Program-made: the position numbers and the translations under genes | Shown here: in pieces, positions 33,629 to 45,296 of the stretch | Numbering within the stretch: the stretch's first letter is position 1 | Layout of the letters: every line of letters starts with the position of its first letter | The notes under the pieces: generated by a model | Databases searched by the model: none | Told to the model about the DNA's origin: nothing | What the model saw: only the letters and a program-made list of their open reading frames with translations | Assembly (NCBI GenBank): GCA_029168955.1 | Contig: JAPDOI010000209.1 | Coordinates: 744,001 to 808,000 of the forward strand | DNA: 64,000 nucleotides | Direction: 5' to 3' | DNA from: Aplectana chamaeleonis | Taxonomy: Eukaryota; Nematoda; Chromadorea; Rhabditida; Cosmocercidae

Positions 33629-35268
33629 GTACCTAAGGAAATCTTGGAAAATACTTCCTCTGCGGAAGTTCTTGTGTCAGCACCAATGGGGAAAGTAGCA
33701 AATGAGAGCGAAATAAAACTATATGCCTACATTTAGTCTGTATCAACAAGGCATTAACTTTTTGAATTCTAAGGTTTCAGATGCTTCCCCTGCACGACAT
33801 TTTGCTCATTCCAGTTTGTGTGATGCCACGGGATAGTCGCGCTTCTAGGGAATGATAGCAATGTATTGTTCACAGCTGCCGTTTATGAAACGCATTCACC
33901 GCGAGCGATGTTGTTTTTCGCGCAGTTATGTGATCCAAACAATTCATCACGGAAACATCGGTTGCTGTCGATATTGGGGAGGTTTCCATTAGGAGGATGT
34001 AGGTGATTAAGGCCGTAGGTTGGTGGGAATAGGTTTTGAATTCGTTACTATCAATAGGTCACCAGCCACTCTTTTTCTTCTTTCGAAGCACGAGTGCGCT
34101 CCGAAGTGTGTTAGCGTTTGGTGCACTATGTATTTATGGACAGCTCACGCGGTCTAAGGGCACATTTTGGCCTAGCGCTGCCACATGTGACCATGTGATG
34201 TGCTCCCTGCAAAGCCATCAACAGCCACGAGGTTTAGCTTACTGAGTAAGCCTTGTGAATACGATAATGATGGAATCGCGACAGGGGTCGATGACGGAAT
34301 TTAAGGTGTGAAACATCATTTATGTAGAGATAGATAGGGGAAGAAGCAGAGGCCACCGGCCTATCCTTTGTTGTTGAAAAAGTGTTCCTCATATATAGAC
34401 CGGCCAGTGGATCGATTGCAGGATCTGCTGTTTTCCGAGCACACACTTTATACAGAGTCATGCTGACAGCCTCGCTGGAGAATATGGATCAGTACAGGGG
34501 GGTAGCCGTCCATTGCTCACGTAGAGTGGCTCACCGAGTTGTATTGGCAGTTCTTCTCGGTGTCGGAGACTCCAGCACACTGAATGCTGTGTTCCGCGTG
34601 TTGCCTACCAGGGAGTGACCTATTACGCCCACTTCTCCCTCGTCGCGCGAATTTCACCTTGTCGCGATAGGCACTCATTTAGGTGAATTTACCGTCATAA
34701 TCGTGAAAAAGGTGAAATTTTCGCGAATCCGACGACGGTTGGGCATTTAGTAAGGCGAGTCGACGAGATAATTGGATAAAGAGAGTATACGACACATTCT
34801 TGGGGCTGGATTCAGATGTCAACATCGCCGTGGGTTCAGCTACTCGAGTTTGAAGTACGTAGGCCCCTCCCACCTTCTGGAGGCCCCTTCTTTCGCTGGC
34901 GGCCTCAGCGGCTCTCCTGTTTTCATAGAAAGAGTCTGTGCTCCTTGACGGGCATGGTAGGTCTTCGTGCTCATTGGCAGGCGTGCTTTTCTACAGATCT
35001 TCATTGTTTCGGTGGGAAAATCGCCCTCAGTATTCACTATTAAAGTGAAAATTCGGTGAAATCGAGGGTGGTTTTCGCGTCGAGCGTGCTATTATGACGT
35101 GCTTCGCGACAAACGCCCTGCAATCTGACCTTCTCGCAATACATTTTCACCACAGAGGTGATAATAGCGCGAAGATTTTAGACTTCAAATTCACCTGTAC
35201 ATGAATTTGAAGCCATTTTTGTGGAGGCGAAACGCGATCGTTTTGCAGAGTAAGGGACTTTCACTACG
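33629..35268. other. intergenic, no gene recognised
   Basis: No exon chain or assigned repeat. Around 34620-34770 GTCGCGCGAATTTCACC and a mirrored GGTGAAATTTTCGCG form a small inverted repeat. Confidence 0.4.
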
Positions 35269-35782
35269 GCGCTATTCATATTCCACAATGCCAGCGCGTC
35301 TCGCGCGGGCGTGACGCGCTGGCATTGCCTCCAGCATCTGCTACCATAATAGTTACCGCGTGGACACATTTTGCTTGTTCGGCGATGCTAAAGCCCCTTT
35401 CACAGTTATTTTGCCGTCCGACGTCCGGTAATGCTAACCGACGTCGCGCACGGCGCCCACTAGGCCTGTGGTAGAGCAACTGATAATATCGACCATCCCA
35501 CAATCACCGAAGAAATATCGCACTGACGTCGAGCGCCGCATTGCGACGTCGGTCATCCGGCGTCGCACTGCTTCACTCCACGACGCCGCAGTCCTATCTT
35601 ATAACGTGCCGGACGGCGTCGTCCGGCAGACTGTGAAAGACGCATAAGGCTCACGTTAATCCGCTCCGCCGCCGCTGTAGTATTCATAGTCTCCGTAAGC
35701 GCGTGAGGCGCATAGAAGGTTTTCATACTCCAACGCTATGCCCGCGCGTGACGCGCTGGCGTTGAGGAGTATGAATAACGCC
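35269..35782. mobile_element. foldback element with a second inverted-repeat element nested inside
   Basis: The outer ends GGCGCTATTCATA and TATGAATAACGCC, with CCAGCGCGTC and GACGCGCTGG arms, bracket an inner pair at about 35392-35645: CCTTTCACAGT with TGCCGTCCGACGTC on the left, and GGACGGCGTCGTCCGGCAGACTGTGAAAG on the right. The whole is GC-rich, CG-dense and non-coding. Nesting is inferred from the order of the arms. Confidence 0.6.
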
Positions 35783-38709
35783 TAACTATTGGATCGTTGC
35801 TTTCTTGCACCGTACCGGTGGTAGACGGCTTACCCCTGTTCCCCGTGATTCTTGGCTTCTTTGAGGCAGTAAGAATCGAATTTTCAGTGTCATCCTCTGA
35901 TAAGGATTGGCGGTATCACGAGGTCGGGAACTTTATTGTTCACATCACGCCCGTTTCTGTCGTAAATGTGGTGTCCCTGCGAAGTAAACACATCAGAAAC
36001 AGGGAATGATGTAACCTTTGCTCTCATATGTCGCGCGGTGGCGTGGTGATTAATCGTGGCTGTGGTAGTTATTTATGGCGAAGCAGACACCATTTTTTGT
36101 TTGTGCCGTGTGGTTGTTGTTGAAGAATTCCGTCTTTAGATATGACTGTACCCACTAAAAAGTGATGTTATCTGGATATTTTTCCAATCGTGTTTTGGTT
36201 GATGCCCTTAGAAGGAACTTGAATTCTTTGAACGAAGGGGGCGTGAGGAAGAGGCGCTATTTTGAGCAAGGAGAAAATGGCTGCCATCGATTTCTGCCCT
36301 GTCCTCATTTGCCCGATATGCTAGCCGTGAGATTCCATCTCTCCCCACTCTTCGATTTCACGGGAAAACCAATTCCTTAGTTGTTCTACTCACTGTTTGA
36401 TCGCAATATTTCATGGGAAACCTTAATGAAAGGCTCTATTCGAGCGAACAAATGGAGCAGGAGCTTGTTTATGGGTTGGCCGCGAGCCAAGTGTGCTGTT
36501 GGCTGCATGCCACCTATTTACAGCGGGCTTCCATCTCGTAAACAACGACTCACTCCCATATTCCAAGGTTTCTTATTCTTGTTGTGTGGCGTTTTTATGT
36601 GTAATTTCGTGTATTAGAACCACGGGGTGAGGTTTAGAAGTTCTGACGTCTAGTCATGATTCTCAGGTTTCGGCTTAGAACTCGAACACAAACGGAAGTT
36701 CTGAAAAATGGTCATTTCAGGCCTGAGGGGAGATAAAAAGAAGCAAATCTAACTTCTTGAATTTCACTCAATGCGTTTTAGTAGATCGAAAGCGAACAAA
36801 ACTCACCTTTTGGATTTTAGAAGTAGATAAAATTTCTGCCAAGATATTGTCCAAAGAGTTTTATTTGGGGCGCTGAACCCAAACATCATGTGCGCTTTCG
36901 GTTTTTTCGGAGGAGTACGGTAGGTTACTGTAGGTGAAGGATATTTTCCTCACCTCAACTCACCGTAGTCTTCAGAAAAGGTGGAAGCGGACATAATATT
37001 TGTATTCAGCGCGTTAATGATCCCCTTAACGAAATTTGGGCATTTTCTGCTCCATTTGCTCTATTTCTGGAATTCAATATAGTGATTTTTGGTTGTTTCT
37101 AACTACCAAGGTGCATTGAGTGAAACGTGAAAACCTAGAACTATTTCTTTTTACTTATCACCCTCACAACCCTCAAAATACCGTTTTTCGAAACTCCAGT
37201 TATTGTTGGGGATACTTTCTAGATAGAAGCAATATTTCCTTTTGGACTTGTGAAGTTGGCGTGAGATTTAATTTTATTTTACAATACTTTTTTTAAAAGT
37301 TGATGGTGTGAGGTAACTGTAAGGAAAGTGGCTGATTTCGCTATACATTTTTGCCCCACTCTAGAACTTGCGATTGGCTTTTCGAGAGTTTTTCATTTAG
37401 TAGTTTGAATGTTCGTAAAAATGAATTTTGAAGTGATTGGAAAACCGCGGTTCTAGTTTGTGAAATCGAGAAGGCTCTGGTTCATAGAATCTACCACGAA
37501 GTTGTCCAGTCTTGGCGCGATTTTGGCCTTGACACTGAGATGTCGCATTCGCGCATTATTGCTTTGTTTGCACAGCTCGATTGCGTGTGTGAGCGCGATG
37601 ACATGGTTGCAACGCAGTTGGTAGATTAACTAAACCATAATCCAAATTAGTAGGGAGATAGTTGTGGGAACCCCCTTATTTCAAGACGAAAGTTGGGATT
37701 TCTATGTATTTGTGAAGTAGACGCACTCTATTTAACACCTGCCAAATGCGAGTTCTCAAAACCTCCGAATAGGCGAGATACATCAAGAAGCCACTCAGTC
37801 TTATTTTTCATATTTTTGCGTAGGCAAATTCGTTGAGATACAGGAGAATAGTGAAAAGGTCCCACAAAACCCTCAACTTTTGGAAGTTTGGAAAAAAAGT
37901 GGTTTCAGACGTCTCGCATCACTCACTTCTCACCTCTTCGTTAATTTCGGTGTATCAGTGCAACACGTCGGAAGTTTTTTCTAAAACGTCGAAAGTTCAA
38001 ACTTCGAAAAATTTCTAGTCTTTCTTTCACCGAAACTCTTGGTAGAAAACGTTAACCACTCTTTAACCTCTCCAAATTCAAAACCATACGTTTTTGAGGC
38101 GAGGAACTTCACCGTTGTGGTCTACCGGTGAATTCATGAAACTGAGTAAGATTTGTTTTCAAAATCCAAACAGTCTTCTCCGCAAATAAAGTTTTCTGGG
38201 AACCCTCTGGACATTTTGGTTTACCATGGAGGCCTAGCTATATGACATCTGGAAAACAGTTTGTAATCATATACGTTCTTCAACTAAAGACTTACCTTTT
38301 GACCAGTAGTCGACTAAGCGTCTATCCTGCATGCAACAATATCAAGAAGATAATTTGCAACATTTGTATCTAAGATTATTCTCTGGATTTGAAATGAAAA
38401 AAGACCATTGTTCTGCACATATTTCATCGCACAGCTGTTTGGCAATGTTTTCATCACTGTGTAATCCTGAACTTAGGCCTACCGGGATCAAGCTGGAACG
38501 TGCAGCTGCAGTCCTGTGATTTTCATTATGTCTGTGACCAGTCAGAATGTCCCTGTGACTGATCGATGCATTTCTGCCATAGCCGAAGAGCTTCACATGT
38601 CCTTCTGTTTACTGCAGTTCGTGTGTTCTGCACGTGCCCAGTGAGTAAGAAGCGGCGAGAGAGTGTTTTTATGGAGAGAATGAGAGTGGAAAATGGGCGT
38701 TGAGGCGTC
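35783..38709. other. intergenic, one CGGTAGG-type repeat, no gene recognised
   Basis: Positions 36895-37030 hold a CGGTAGG-type repeat copy (gtacggtaggttactgtagg). Otherwise there are no supported genes, RNAs or repeats. Confidence 0.4.
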
Positions 38710-38720
38710 TAAATAAAAGG
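38710..38720 (+). promoter_or_regulatory. TATA-like box upstream of the six-exon gene
   Basis: TAAATAAAAGG lies 64 bp before the predicted ATG, with CACTTCCAG and GTTCCAG just downstream. Spacing and composition suit a core promoter, and the CAGs could serve as trans-splice acceptors. Neither is proven by sequence alone. Confidence 0.3.
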
Positions 38721-38783
38721 CCTTGAAGGCCGCATAGCCTATCGAGCACTTCCAGTTCTCTCTGCAAAGCTCATCGTTCCAGG

Positions 38784-41092
38784 ATGTCGAAGGCACCCAC
38801 TGTAAGTGAATTGGTTGGCAACTCGAATGTTACTTTCAAAGCTGCTGTAGGAACTCATGGTGAAGATGGGGTACATTCTAAGACTATATCTAGAATTTGA
38901 TTTCAATTTTCAGTTTTCCCAATTCAACGTCTTTAGGTCCGCCCCGACTTTGACACCGATGTTCTCTGGAAGCCGAGCAGGCTTTCGCTGAAACAGCGCA
39001 CCGTTTCGATGGGTTCTAGCGACTCGGAAGGATTCCGCTCCTCTGTTGAATCCCGTTCAAGGTAGGAAATCGATATATAGCTTTTGTTTTGAATATGGTT
39101 TTCTACTGAATTGTTTATACAGCACGTCTCCCGTTGACGTACCTCGCCCTCGTCGCCTAAGCATTAGCGAGATGATTTTCGGATCGCCTGCGGGAGGATT
39201 CAGCTGGGGACAGAGCACCCTCCAGCAGAACACTCCAATTGATGACAGACGTGCCTCCGTTACCGATGTGAGTTAGTTTGAAACAAAACGAGCACGATTT
39301 GTCGAAGTGCATTCCGAAGAAGGATTACTGGGCTGGCAGTAGTGCATTCACGGTCCCGTGGGATTTGGTGTATATAGGCTCCAAGAGCTACTTTCTCTGG
39401 AAAGGAAATTCAGTGTTGGGAGCGCTTAACACGAACCTGGGAACCCTTCATTGTATTCTGGAAGAATACGGTAGGTTACGGCGGGTGAACGGTAGTTTGG
39501 GTCAAGGTCTCATATTTGGCTCCAGAATTCTCTGGTTCTTAATCGAAACTAAGTATCGAAACGCATAGCTCGAATATGATAGTGCAGGAACAACGATCAA
39601 GTGTGCCGAGGCACTGTTCTCCTAGCGCGTGAAATCTGTCCGAATGAGACTGTCCGGCCACGCGGTCAGCGCGAGGGTCGAGGGGCCGTTGCGAGGGCTT
39701 TTTTGGGCGAACCTTCCTTCTCGCGGCTGCCAACAGCACTTTGGTTGTATTAACTATTCGTATAACAGTCCTGGTAATCCGTTCACAAGTTCTGAAAACG
39801 GTTTCGCGACGGCCCATTGGTACGCACGCCGACCGCGTGAGCGGACAGTCTCTTTTCAACTGATTTTAAATCATTGAACTACGTGCGGCAACAGCAGCTG
39901 CTCGCAAGTGCGAACCGGTGTTTCATTTCGATAAGAACAGTATTTGGCGTGCGGACTTTTGGTTCATTTATTCATTTTCGAAGTAGGAGGTAGCGGAAGT
40001 ACAGTTCACCTACCACATTTTTTTGATACTATAAAAATTACCCGACATCTTGAAATACCTACCTTTTCTCCAAGTTTTGAAAATGGCTACAACATCGTGC
40101 GGGGTGAATGTGGACATCTTAGGAGGGGATATTCGAATTCTTAGCGCAAAAATTACCCCAGAAATATACATTCCTAACGGAAAGACTGACGTTTTTAGAA
40201 CCTCTCCTTGTAAGTCTCCGCAATATGTATAGCAGCATCTCATTTGGTCCTAAGTTTCCATGTTCGGCCCACAGCTGAGCGAAATTCTTTAGAATTTACG
40301 GAAATCGAAACGACCACTCCAAGGCCAGAAGGCGTAATTCGAAAATTGGAAGTCCAAATACCAATGGGAAGTTGGAACTCTGCGCATCCCTGGTTTAGAC
40401 CCATTGATTCGTATCAGGTAGGAAAATCTTTAGGGCTCTAGTTTATGGTTCATACATCTTGTCGAGCTAAGCATTCTTGTGGCGCCTGCTTGAGAGCTGC
40501 ACTGAAAATCAATTTTTTCCTCCAAACCGTAACGCCCGTTTTCGTCGCCCTTTGAGAAACCCAGCGTTGGGCCCAATTTTGTCAACATAGATTGATTTGG
40601 GAGAAGGTGTGTCCAAACATTACGGACACCCTTCAGCGTCGCGTACGCGGCGTTTTCAATTAAGCTGCTAGGTGGCAGTGGGCGAGTTAGCTGAGTGCGC
40701 CCTCTGCTCAGCGAATTAATCGATAATGCCGCGTAAGAGCGCGCCAGTTGCCTGACGTCCGCAACTCTGCGCCAAGAGGTAGGAAGGACTTTAGGGACCT
40801 AAATGTTCTTAGTGTAATATCGTAACTCTCATAAATGGTCTAACTACTACTCGTGCTCTTCGCGATCTTCCATGCCCAAAGATGCGACATCGCAAGTTTC
40901 AAAATTATCAGTTTTAGGACGAGCGTTTCAAGGAGCTGATGAGGCACCAGAACAAAATCCTTGGCGATGGTTGGTTTCCATAGATTCTCTCTTCGTTTGT
41001 AGCTGTAGGTCTAACTCTAAGCCATAACACGCTAATGTTGTGTTGGTTTAGACGGAGTCTGCAGCTTCAAGAAGAGAGACTACATGAAGTGA
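38784..41092 (+). CDS. six-exon gene for a predicted 169-residue protein of unknown function
   Basis: Exons: 38784-38801, 38937-39061, 39123-39271, 40293-40417, 40918-40969 and 41052-41092, stop TGA 41090-41092. All introns are GT-AG; acceptors are ctttag, atacag, ctttag, ttttag and tttag, and every junction keeps frame. The product starts MSKAPTVRPDFDTDV, is rich in Ser and Arg up to about residue 97, and has two RRxS motifs (RRLSIS at 58-63, RRASVT at 90-95) that fit basophilic kinase sites. Then come MGSWNSAHPWFRPIDSY (122-138), a charged DERFKELMRHQNKIL (140-154) and the basic end VCSFKKRDYMK. There is no signal peptide or membrane segment, so a soluble intracellular protein is likely. 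Less certain are the exon 3 donor (GTTAGT at 39272 is needed for frame; GTGAGT at 39268 breaks it) and the last intron (without it the protein ends at TAG 40981-40983). Intron 3 carries an M-family MITE. I do not recognise the family. Confidence 0.72.
39380..39540. repeat. CGGTAGG-type dispersed repeat inside intron 3
   Basis: TACGGTAGGTTACGGCGGG followed by ACGGTAGTTTGGG and ctcatatttggctcc matches the repeat at 7535-7690 and, inverted, at 53340-53470. Confidence 0.6.
39632..39868. mobile_element. M-family MITE, copy 6, in an intron
   Basis: The left end AAATCTGTCCGAATGAGACT, arm GGCCACGCGGTCAGCG and mirrored CGCCGACCGCGTGAGCGGAC match the family. It lies wholly within intron 3 of the gene at 38784-41092. 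Confidence 0.8.
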
Positions 41093-41627
41093 AGCAGATC
41101 CAACCGACTAAATGCAACTCACATCTGTTGCATTCTTCACTGAATCAATTGTAGATTGTACATATATTTAAAGAAGCTATGATGGGGCGATATGCGGGCT
41201 TGTTCAGTAGTATCACATTGTAGATATACATACTTAGACATTTAACTATATAGACGACTATGGCAGATGTAATGTGTTTACACCGCCAGAACGCTGCATT
41301 TGCTTGTACAGATATGACTATTTTTACATTATGGCGGGATTGTACAGATATGATACACATATGACTCTGTTGTTGTCTGTTATCAGTGTTATTTTGCATA
41401 TGCGTGTATTGAAGCGTTTCACATGAAGGTGTGTTGCCTTGCATGACATCTGAAAGAGTGGGTTCTTAATCATGCTAGCATACTAGGGAGACAATACCTC
41501 TTTGTGTTACTGACGGAAACTGAGCTAGTTATTCCTATTTATTTACTTGGAGCTCGCTAGCTGTTAGCCAAGTTGTACCAATGAGTGACCTGTTTGAACA
41601 TTGGTTGAATCAACGCGGTGCACGAAG
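41093..41627. other. 3' flank of the gene, nothing further recognised
   Basis: AT-rich; no canonical AATAAA close to the stop, so the transcript end is not located. No other feature seen. Confidence 0.4.
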
Positions 41628-41784
41628 GCGCGACCACTTGCGGCTGGCCGTGCGGCGTTAAAGTCCTCGCATTCAATTTAGTCTGAGGATTGGACGGAGC
41701 TGCGACGATGGATCGCTGCGCGCGACCAAAACCCCGTCGGCCGGTGACGCCGCCAACGCCGCACGGCCAGCTACAGTCGTCGCG
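41628..41784. repeat. GC-rich inverted repeat
   Basis: GCTGGCCGTGCGGCGTT near 41643 is exactly mirrored by AACGCCGCACGGCCAGC ending near 41771, with outer CGCGAC and GTCGCG extensions. About 30-bp arms; a foldback element of uncertain limits. Confidence 0.7.
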
Positions 41785-42474
41785 TCCATGAACCAGACTA
41801 AATTTGATACGCGAACCATACATCACCGGCCAGCGGGATTTTGATCGCGCGCTACGGTCTGCCTCCGCAGCCCTGTTCATTCACTAGGTTAAGTTCTAAA
41901 AGGATATCTGGAGGAAAGCCAGATCGCATTCGTTAAACACGCTTCAAAGGCGTCCTGGTCCTCTCTGAAAACGGCCGTGGTGATTTAGACGGAAGTCTTG
42001 GAATGTTGTGGTGAGGGATTCAGAGTCACAAAATATAAAAACAGCTCAGGCGTGATGTTTTACTTCGGAAGAAGCGGAATAGCGACGGACGGAAGGGTTG
42101 TTGTTCGAACTCTAGCTGAGGAATGGGGCAGAAACTAAATGAATAAAAATGGGGCAGATGGGCACGACTTGCGATGATTGCGGCACACATCTGTACAGTC
42201 GATACGCGCACACCGAGCTTGCGCCAACGCACTATAAGGAACGCAAATTATCAGCGCGATCTGTGCTTGATGTAAGGATTGGCCTGATTTTTACCGAGAT
42301 TCAGGGACAGGCGGATTTGGTGCTGGATCGGAGCCGATGCGACAGATTGTCGGCGTACTTGCGGTAGAATCACGGCAGTACCGGGAGTCTGTCGAGATTT
42401 GAGTGCCTCCGCTAGGTAAAACTATGGCAATTTCAGGGGTTCCGCCGGGGATATGCCGTGATTTTTGCCATTAC

Positions 42475-42556
42475 GTACCAAAACTCGAGCCATCAACATT
42501 TATCCATCCATCGATTTGTAGTCCGCCGCTCTACCTACTGAGCCATATCCTCCGCT
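42475..42556 (-). other. tRNA-like segment (possible SINE head)
   Basis: On the minus strand, TGGCTCAGTAG fits the Pol III A-box and GGCTCGAG lies 54 bases downstream as a weak B-box, close to the spacing at 20530-20583. No credible tRNA cloverleaf forms. Confidence 0.25.
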
Positions 42557-43321
42557 GCACTAGGGCGCCCTCATCGCAATGATGGCTGTAATGGGTGTCT
42601 TGGTGAAATCGCTTCAACTGTGTGGGCTATCTCCATTTTTTCTGTGTGAATTCGCTGCATTTTACGGTATTTTCCGACTCGCGATGGTTCCCGTCAAATT
42701 TTCAGTAGAATTCAGGTTCGCGGTGAATTATCGTAAGTTTCCAACCGATTCCCTCCGCAAACACTAGCGAAGATGACCGGGTGAGGCACAAACACACCGA
42801 TTAACTCGAAGAGCCACAGTTGATTTCTCCGGACGTCAGTGAAAGGGGGGAGTAACTCTGTCGTTAGTGCGCAGCTGCCTTACGGCATCAATATGTAGTC
42901 CTCACCGCAAGCACGGGACGCGTTGTGGACTATGCAACTATTTGCGCCAACTCGAGCTACCCCGGCAAGAGGGAACCAAAAGTATCAGTATGATTCGTGC
43001 CTACTCTATGCACAAAGTTTCAGGTGACCTCCAATAAGAAACACGATAAAGTTCCGCAAAAAGTGTGATTTTTATTCCTTAGAACGAAATTTTTGAGATG
43101 GACGAGTGACCCCTCCAGATCTCGGGATAGTCGTAAGGGCCCACCAGGTTATGAACTTCCTGATTTATATCCAGAAGGAAATATCCTGATCCACCCAGGT
43201 GCGTTATGGCTGAAAAATAGATCCTCATTTGGCCGACTTCACGTATCAACTCATGAAAGCTCACTCCTTTTTATTGCTATGTCTTCATAGCTTCGCAGCC
43301 GTTCTCGACGGTGTTGACGTA
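42557..43321. other. intergenic, no gene recognised
   Basis: No supported gene, RNA or assigned repeat. CAACTCGAGCTACCCC near 42950 is faintly B-box-like only. Confidence 0.35.
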
Positions 43322-43495
43322 CTGTTGTTCTCTAGGCCAAATTCCGGTCCGCAATAGCGAACTACGGCTGCTGCATCATGCGACACTTGATAATCGTGTC
43401 GGGACCTAGTGGCCCCAGCACGATTAATACGTGTCGCATGATGCAATAGACGTAGTCCGCAAATGCGGACCGGAACTTGGCCCAGAGAACAACAG
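43322..43495. mobile_element. CTGTYGTTCT foldback, copy 3, TA-flanked
   Basis: Ends CTGTTGTTCTCT and AGAGAACAACAG, with TA at 43320-43321 and 43496-43497. Inner arms CCAAATTCCGGTCCGCA and TGCGGACCGGAACTTGG, GCATCATGCGACA and TGTCGCATGATGC. It is 174 bp, close to copy 1 in sequence. Confidence 0.88.
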
Positions 43496-43511
43496 TATAT
43501 GTACATGCATA

Positions 43512-43643
43512 CTGCCGTTATCGTAGTGAAATTCCAGTTCTTGCTTGCGGACAACTGCTGTATCATTACCCAACACGATGATAGCAGTGCTAGGACCACG
43601 TAGTTCCGGCATGATTAACCTCAGCCCCTTTCCGATAACGGCA
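43512..43643. mobile_element. related short foldback (CTGCCGTTATCG)
   Basis: CTGCCGTTATCG and CGATAACGGCAG are perfect terminal mirrors. TA precedes it (43510-43511) but TG follows. The interior (TTGCGGACAACTGCTGTATCA) is a diverged relative of copy 3, which ends 16 bp upstream. Confidence 0.75.
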
Positions 43644-43654
43644 GTGGGTGGGTT

Positions 43655-44505
43655 ACACGTCGCGACCCGCTTCGCCTAATATTCTAGGAAAAGTCGAAGC
43701 AAGTCAATCGCGCGTCGCTTCTCTTTATACACGGTTCCGATTCAAATGTCCACTTTCCGGATGCATTTGATTTCGATTCAGCCGAAAATCGAAAAGTCGA
43801 AAATGTGGAGTTTTGACTGTAGTCGAAAATCGAAAAATCGTAAATCCGAACATGTTCGAAAATCGATTCTTCGAAAAAGCACATTCGAACAATCAAATTT
43901 CAAATATCGACTCTCGGGTTTCGACTCGAACAGTGTACTCGACGGAAACACTATTCAAGCCACATTTGTGTCGCAGTCTCGAGTATTCGCAAGCGACTTA
44001 GGAATTTGCTCAAAATCGACTAAGTCGAAAGATGAATGTTCAGAGAAATCAGATTTATGCGAATTTGGGGAAGCTCTCTCAGGAAAATCATTCGATGCGT
44101 ACAGCGGTTCGCACGCGCATGGTCATAGCGGTCTGTGGATCAGCAATAACTCGCGGGAGCACTGCTTTTGAGTTTTCGGCTCGTTAAGGTTTACGAAAAT
44201 GTAGAGTGATTGTCGTGTTAAATAAGGCGTCCACAAAAAGGTAACGATGACGCGAAAGCGAAAAAATTGCTCATCGCTCACATTGCTATGTACTCTGCAT
44301 GATATGTTATGCTACGTCCGAACTGCTTCAGAGTTGTTGAGTATAATTCATACTTTTGCCAAGCGTGCACTCTGATTGATGCCTTGTGGTAGGCACTTGC
44401 TTGCTGTCGGACGGACCAGGATTTTGCCGGTCTATGCTGAGTTATACGTTGTCCCATATTCCAGATTAACTGTTTGTGATGCTCACTTTGGTGGTGTGCC
44501 GCTGT
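43655..44505. repeat. dispersed repeat D, copy 1
   Basis: Aligns in order with 45297-46095: CGCCTAATATTCTA, ATTCGAT with CGTACAGCG, CACGGGAGCA or CGCGGGAGCA, CACAAAAAGGTAA, GCTGCGTCC, CTGCTTCAGAGT, GCCAAGCGTG, TTCCA and TGTTTGTGATGCTCA. A TCGAAAATCG-rich tract lies at 43786-43880. Apparently a diverged duplication; no gene seen. Confidence 0.65.
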
Positions 44506-44506
44506 A

Positions 44507-44756
44507 TTCTTCACTTCCGCACTGCCGTTCAGTCCGCATAGTGCGCTTGATTGCGGAATCGTGCTGCGGCGCGGTCGCGAGTATCCTCAGACAGGGATGT
44601 GGGATCACCCGGGCGGTGGGATCACCCGGGCACCAAAGGCCAAAAGCGCCCGGGTGATCCCACATCCTTGTCTGAGGATGTTCGCAACCGCGTCGCAGCA
44701 AGATTTCGCAATCAGGGTGCACTTTGCGGACTGAACGGCAGTGCGGAGGTGAACTG
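44507..44756. mobile_element. foldback MITE (CAGTTCA family), copy 2
   Basis: The 250-bp hairpin mirrors copy 1 (CACTTCCGCACTGCCGTTCA on the left, GAACGGCAGTGCGGAGGTGAACTG on the right), with a CACCCGGGCG-rich centre. TA is on both sides (44505-44506, 44757-44758). The sister repeat at 46062-46095 reads ccgctg straight into ttttcg without it, an empty site. Confidence 0.88.
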
Positions 44757-45127
44757 TATTTCCAAAACAGAACAATCGATTTTCGTTCCGCCGATTTTGA
44801 GAGTTATTCTGTTGAAGCAGAGCAAAAACGCTTGCGGCGTTTGGAAAAACCTACAAGGTTTTGCGCAGAACGCACCGAATCGGACGGAGGGGTGGGAAGG
44901 CTATGATTCGAGACGTTTTGAAACGAGTATCTCTTTGAAAGCTGAGGGTTTCGTGGGCTTTTTCGCTATTATCCTGTACTTGAAGGGATAGCTTGCGCAA
45001 AAAAAAAAACTTGAAAAATAAGACTTTTTCCTCGTACGATGCCTTCAACTCATGAAAGTTCACGCTTTGTTATAGTTCAGTTTTCGAGCTTTACATGTGT
45101 GCTCGTGGGTGCCGCCCTATGTAACCT

Positions 45128-45290
45128 CTATTTTGAAGTGGAATTTTGTTCAGTTTCTCGCGTGTGTCTGCGCGCGTGTGCTGTGACCCTTTCTCCCTCA
45201 CACTTTCTCGCCGTCTCTCTCCTAACTCCGCATAAGCCAGCGAAGAAACAGAGTAAATTTGGCTGCAAAAACGAGGATATATGTGAACTC
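45128..45290. repeat. dispersed repeat R5, copy 4
   Basis: TCTCGCGTGTGTCTGCGCGCG, GAAACAGAGTAAA and GAGGATATATG match the 5' half of the copy at 13533-13912. Confidence 0.55.
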
Positions 45291-45296
45291 CACGAG

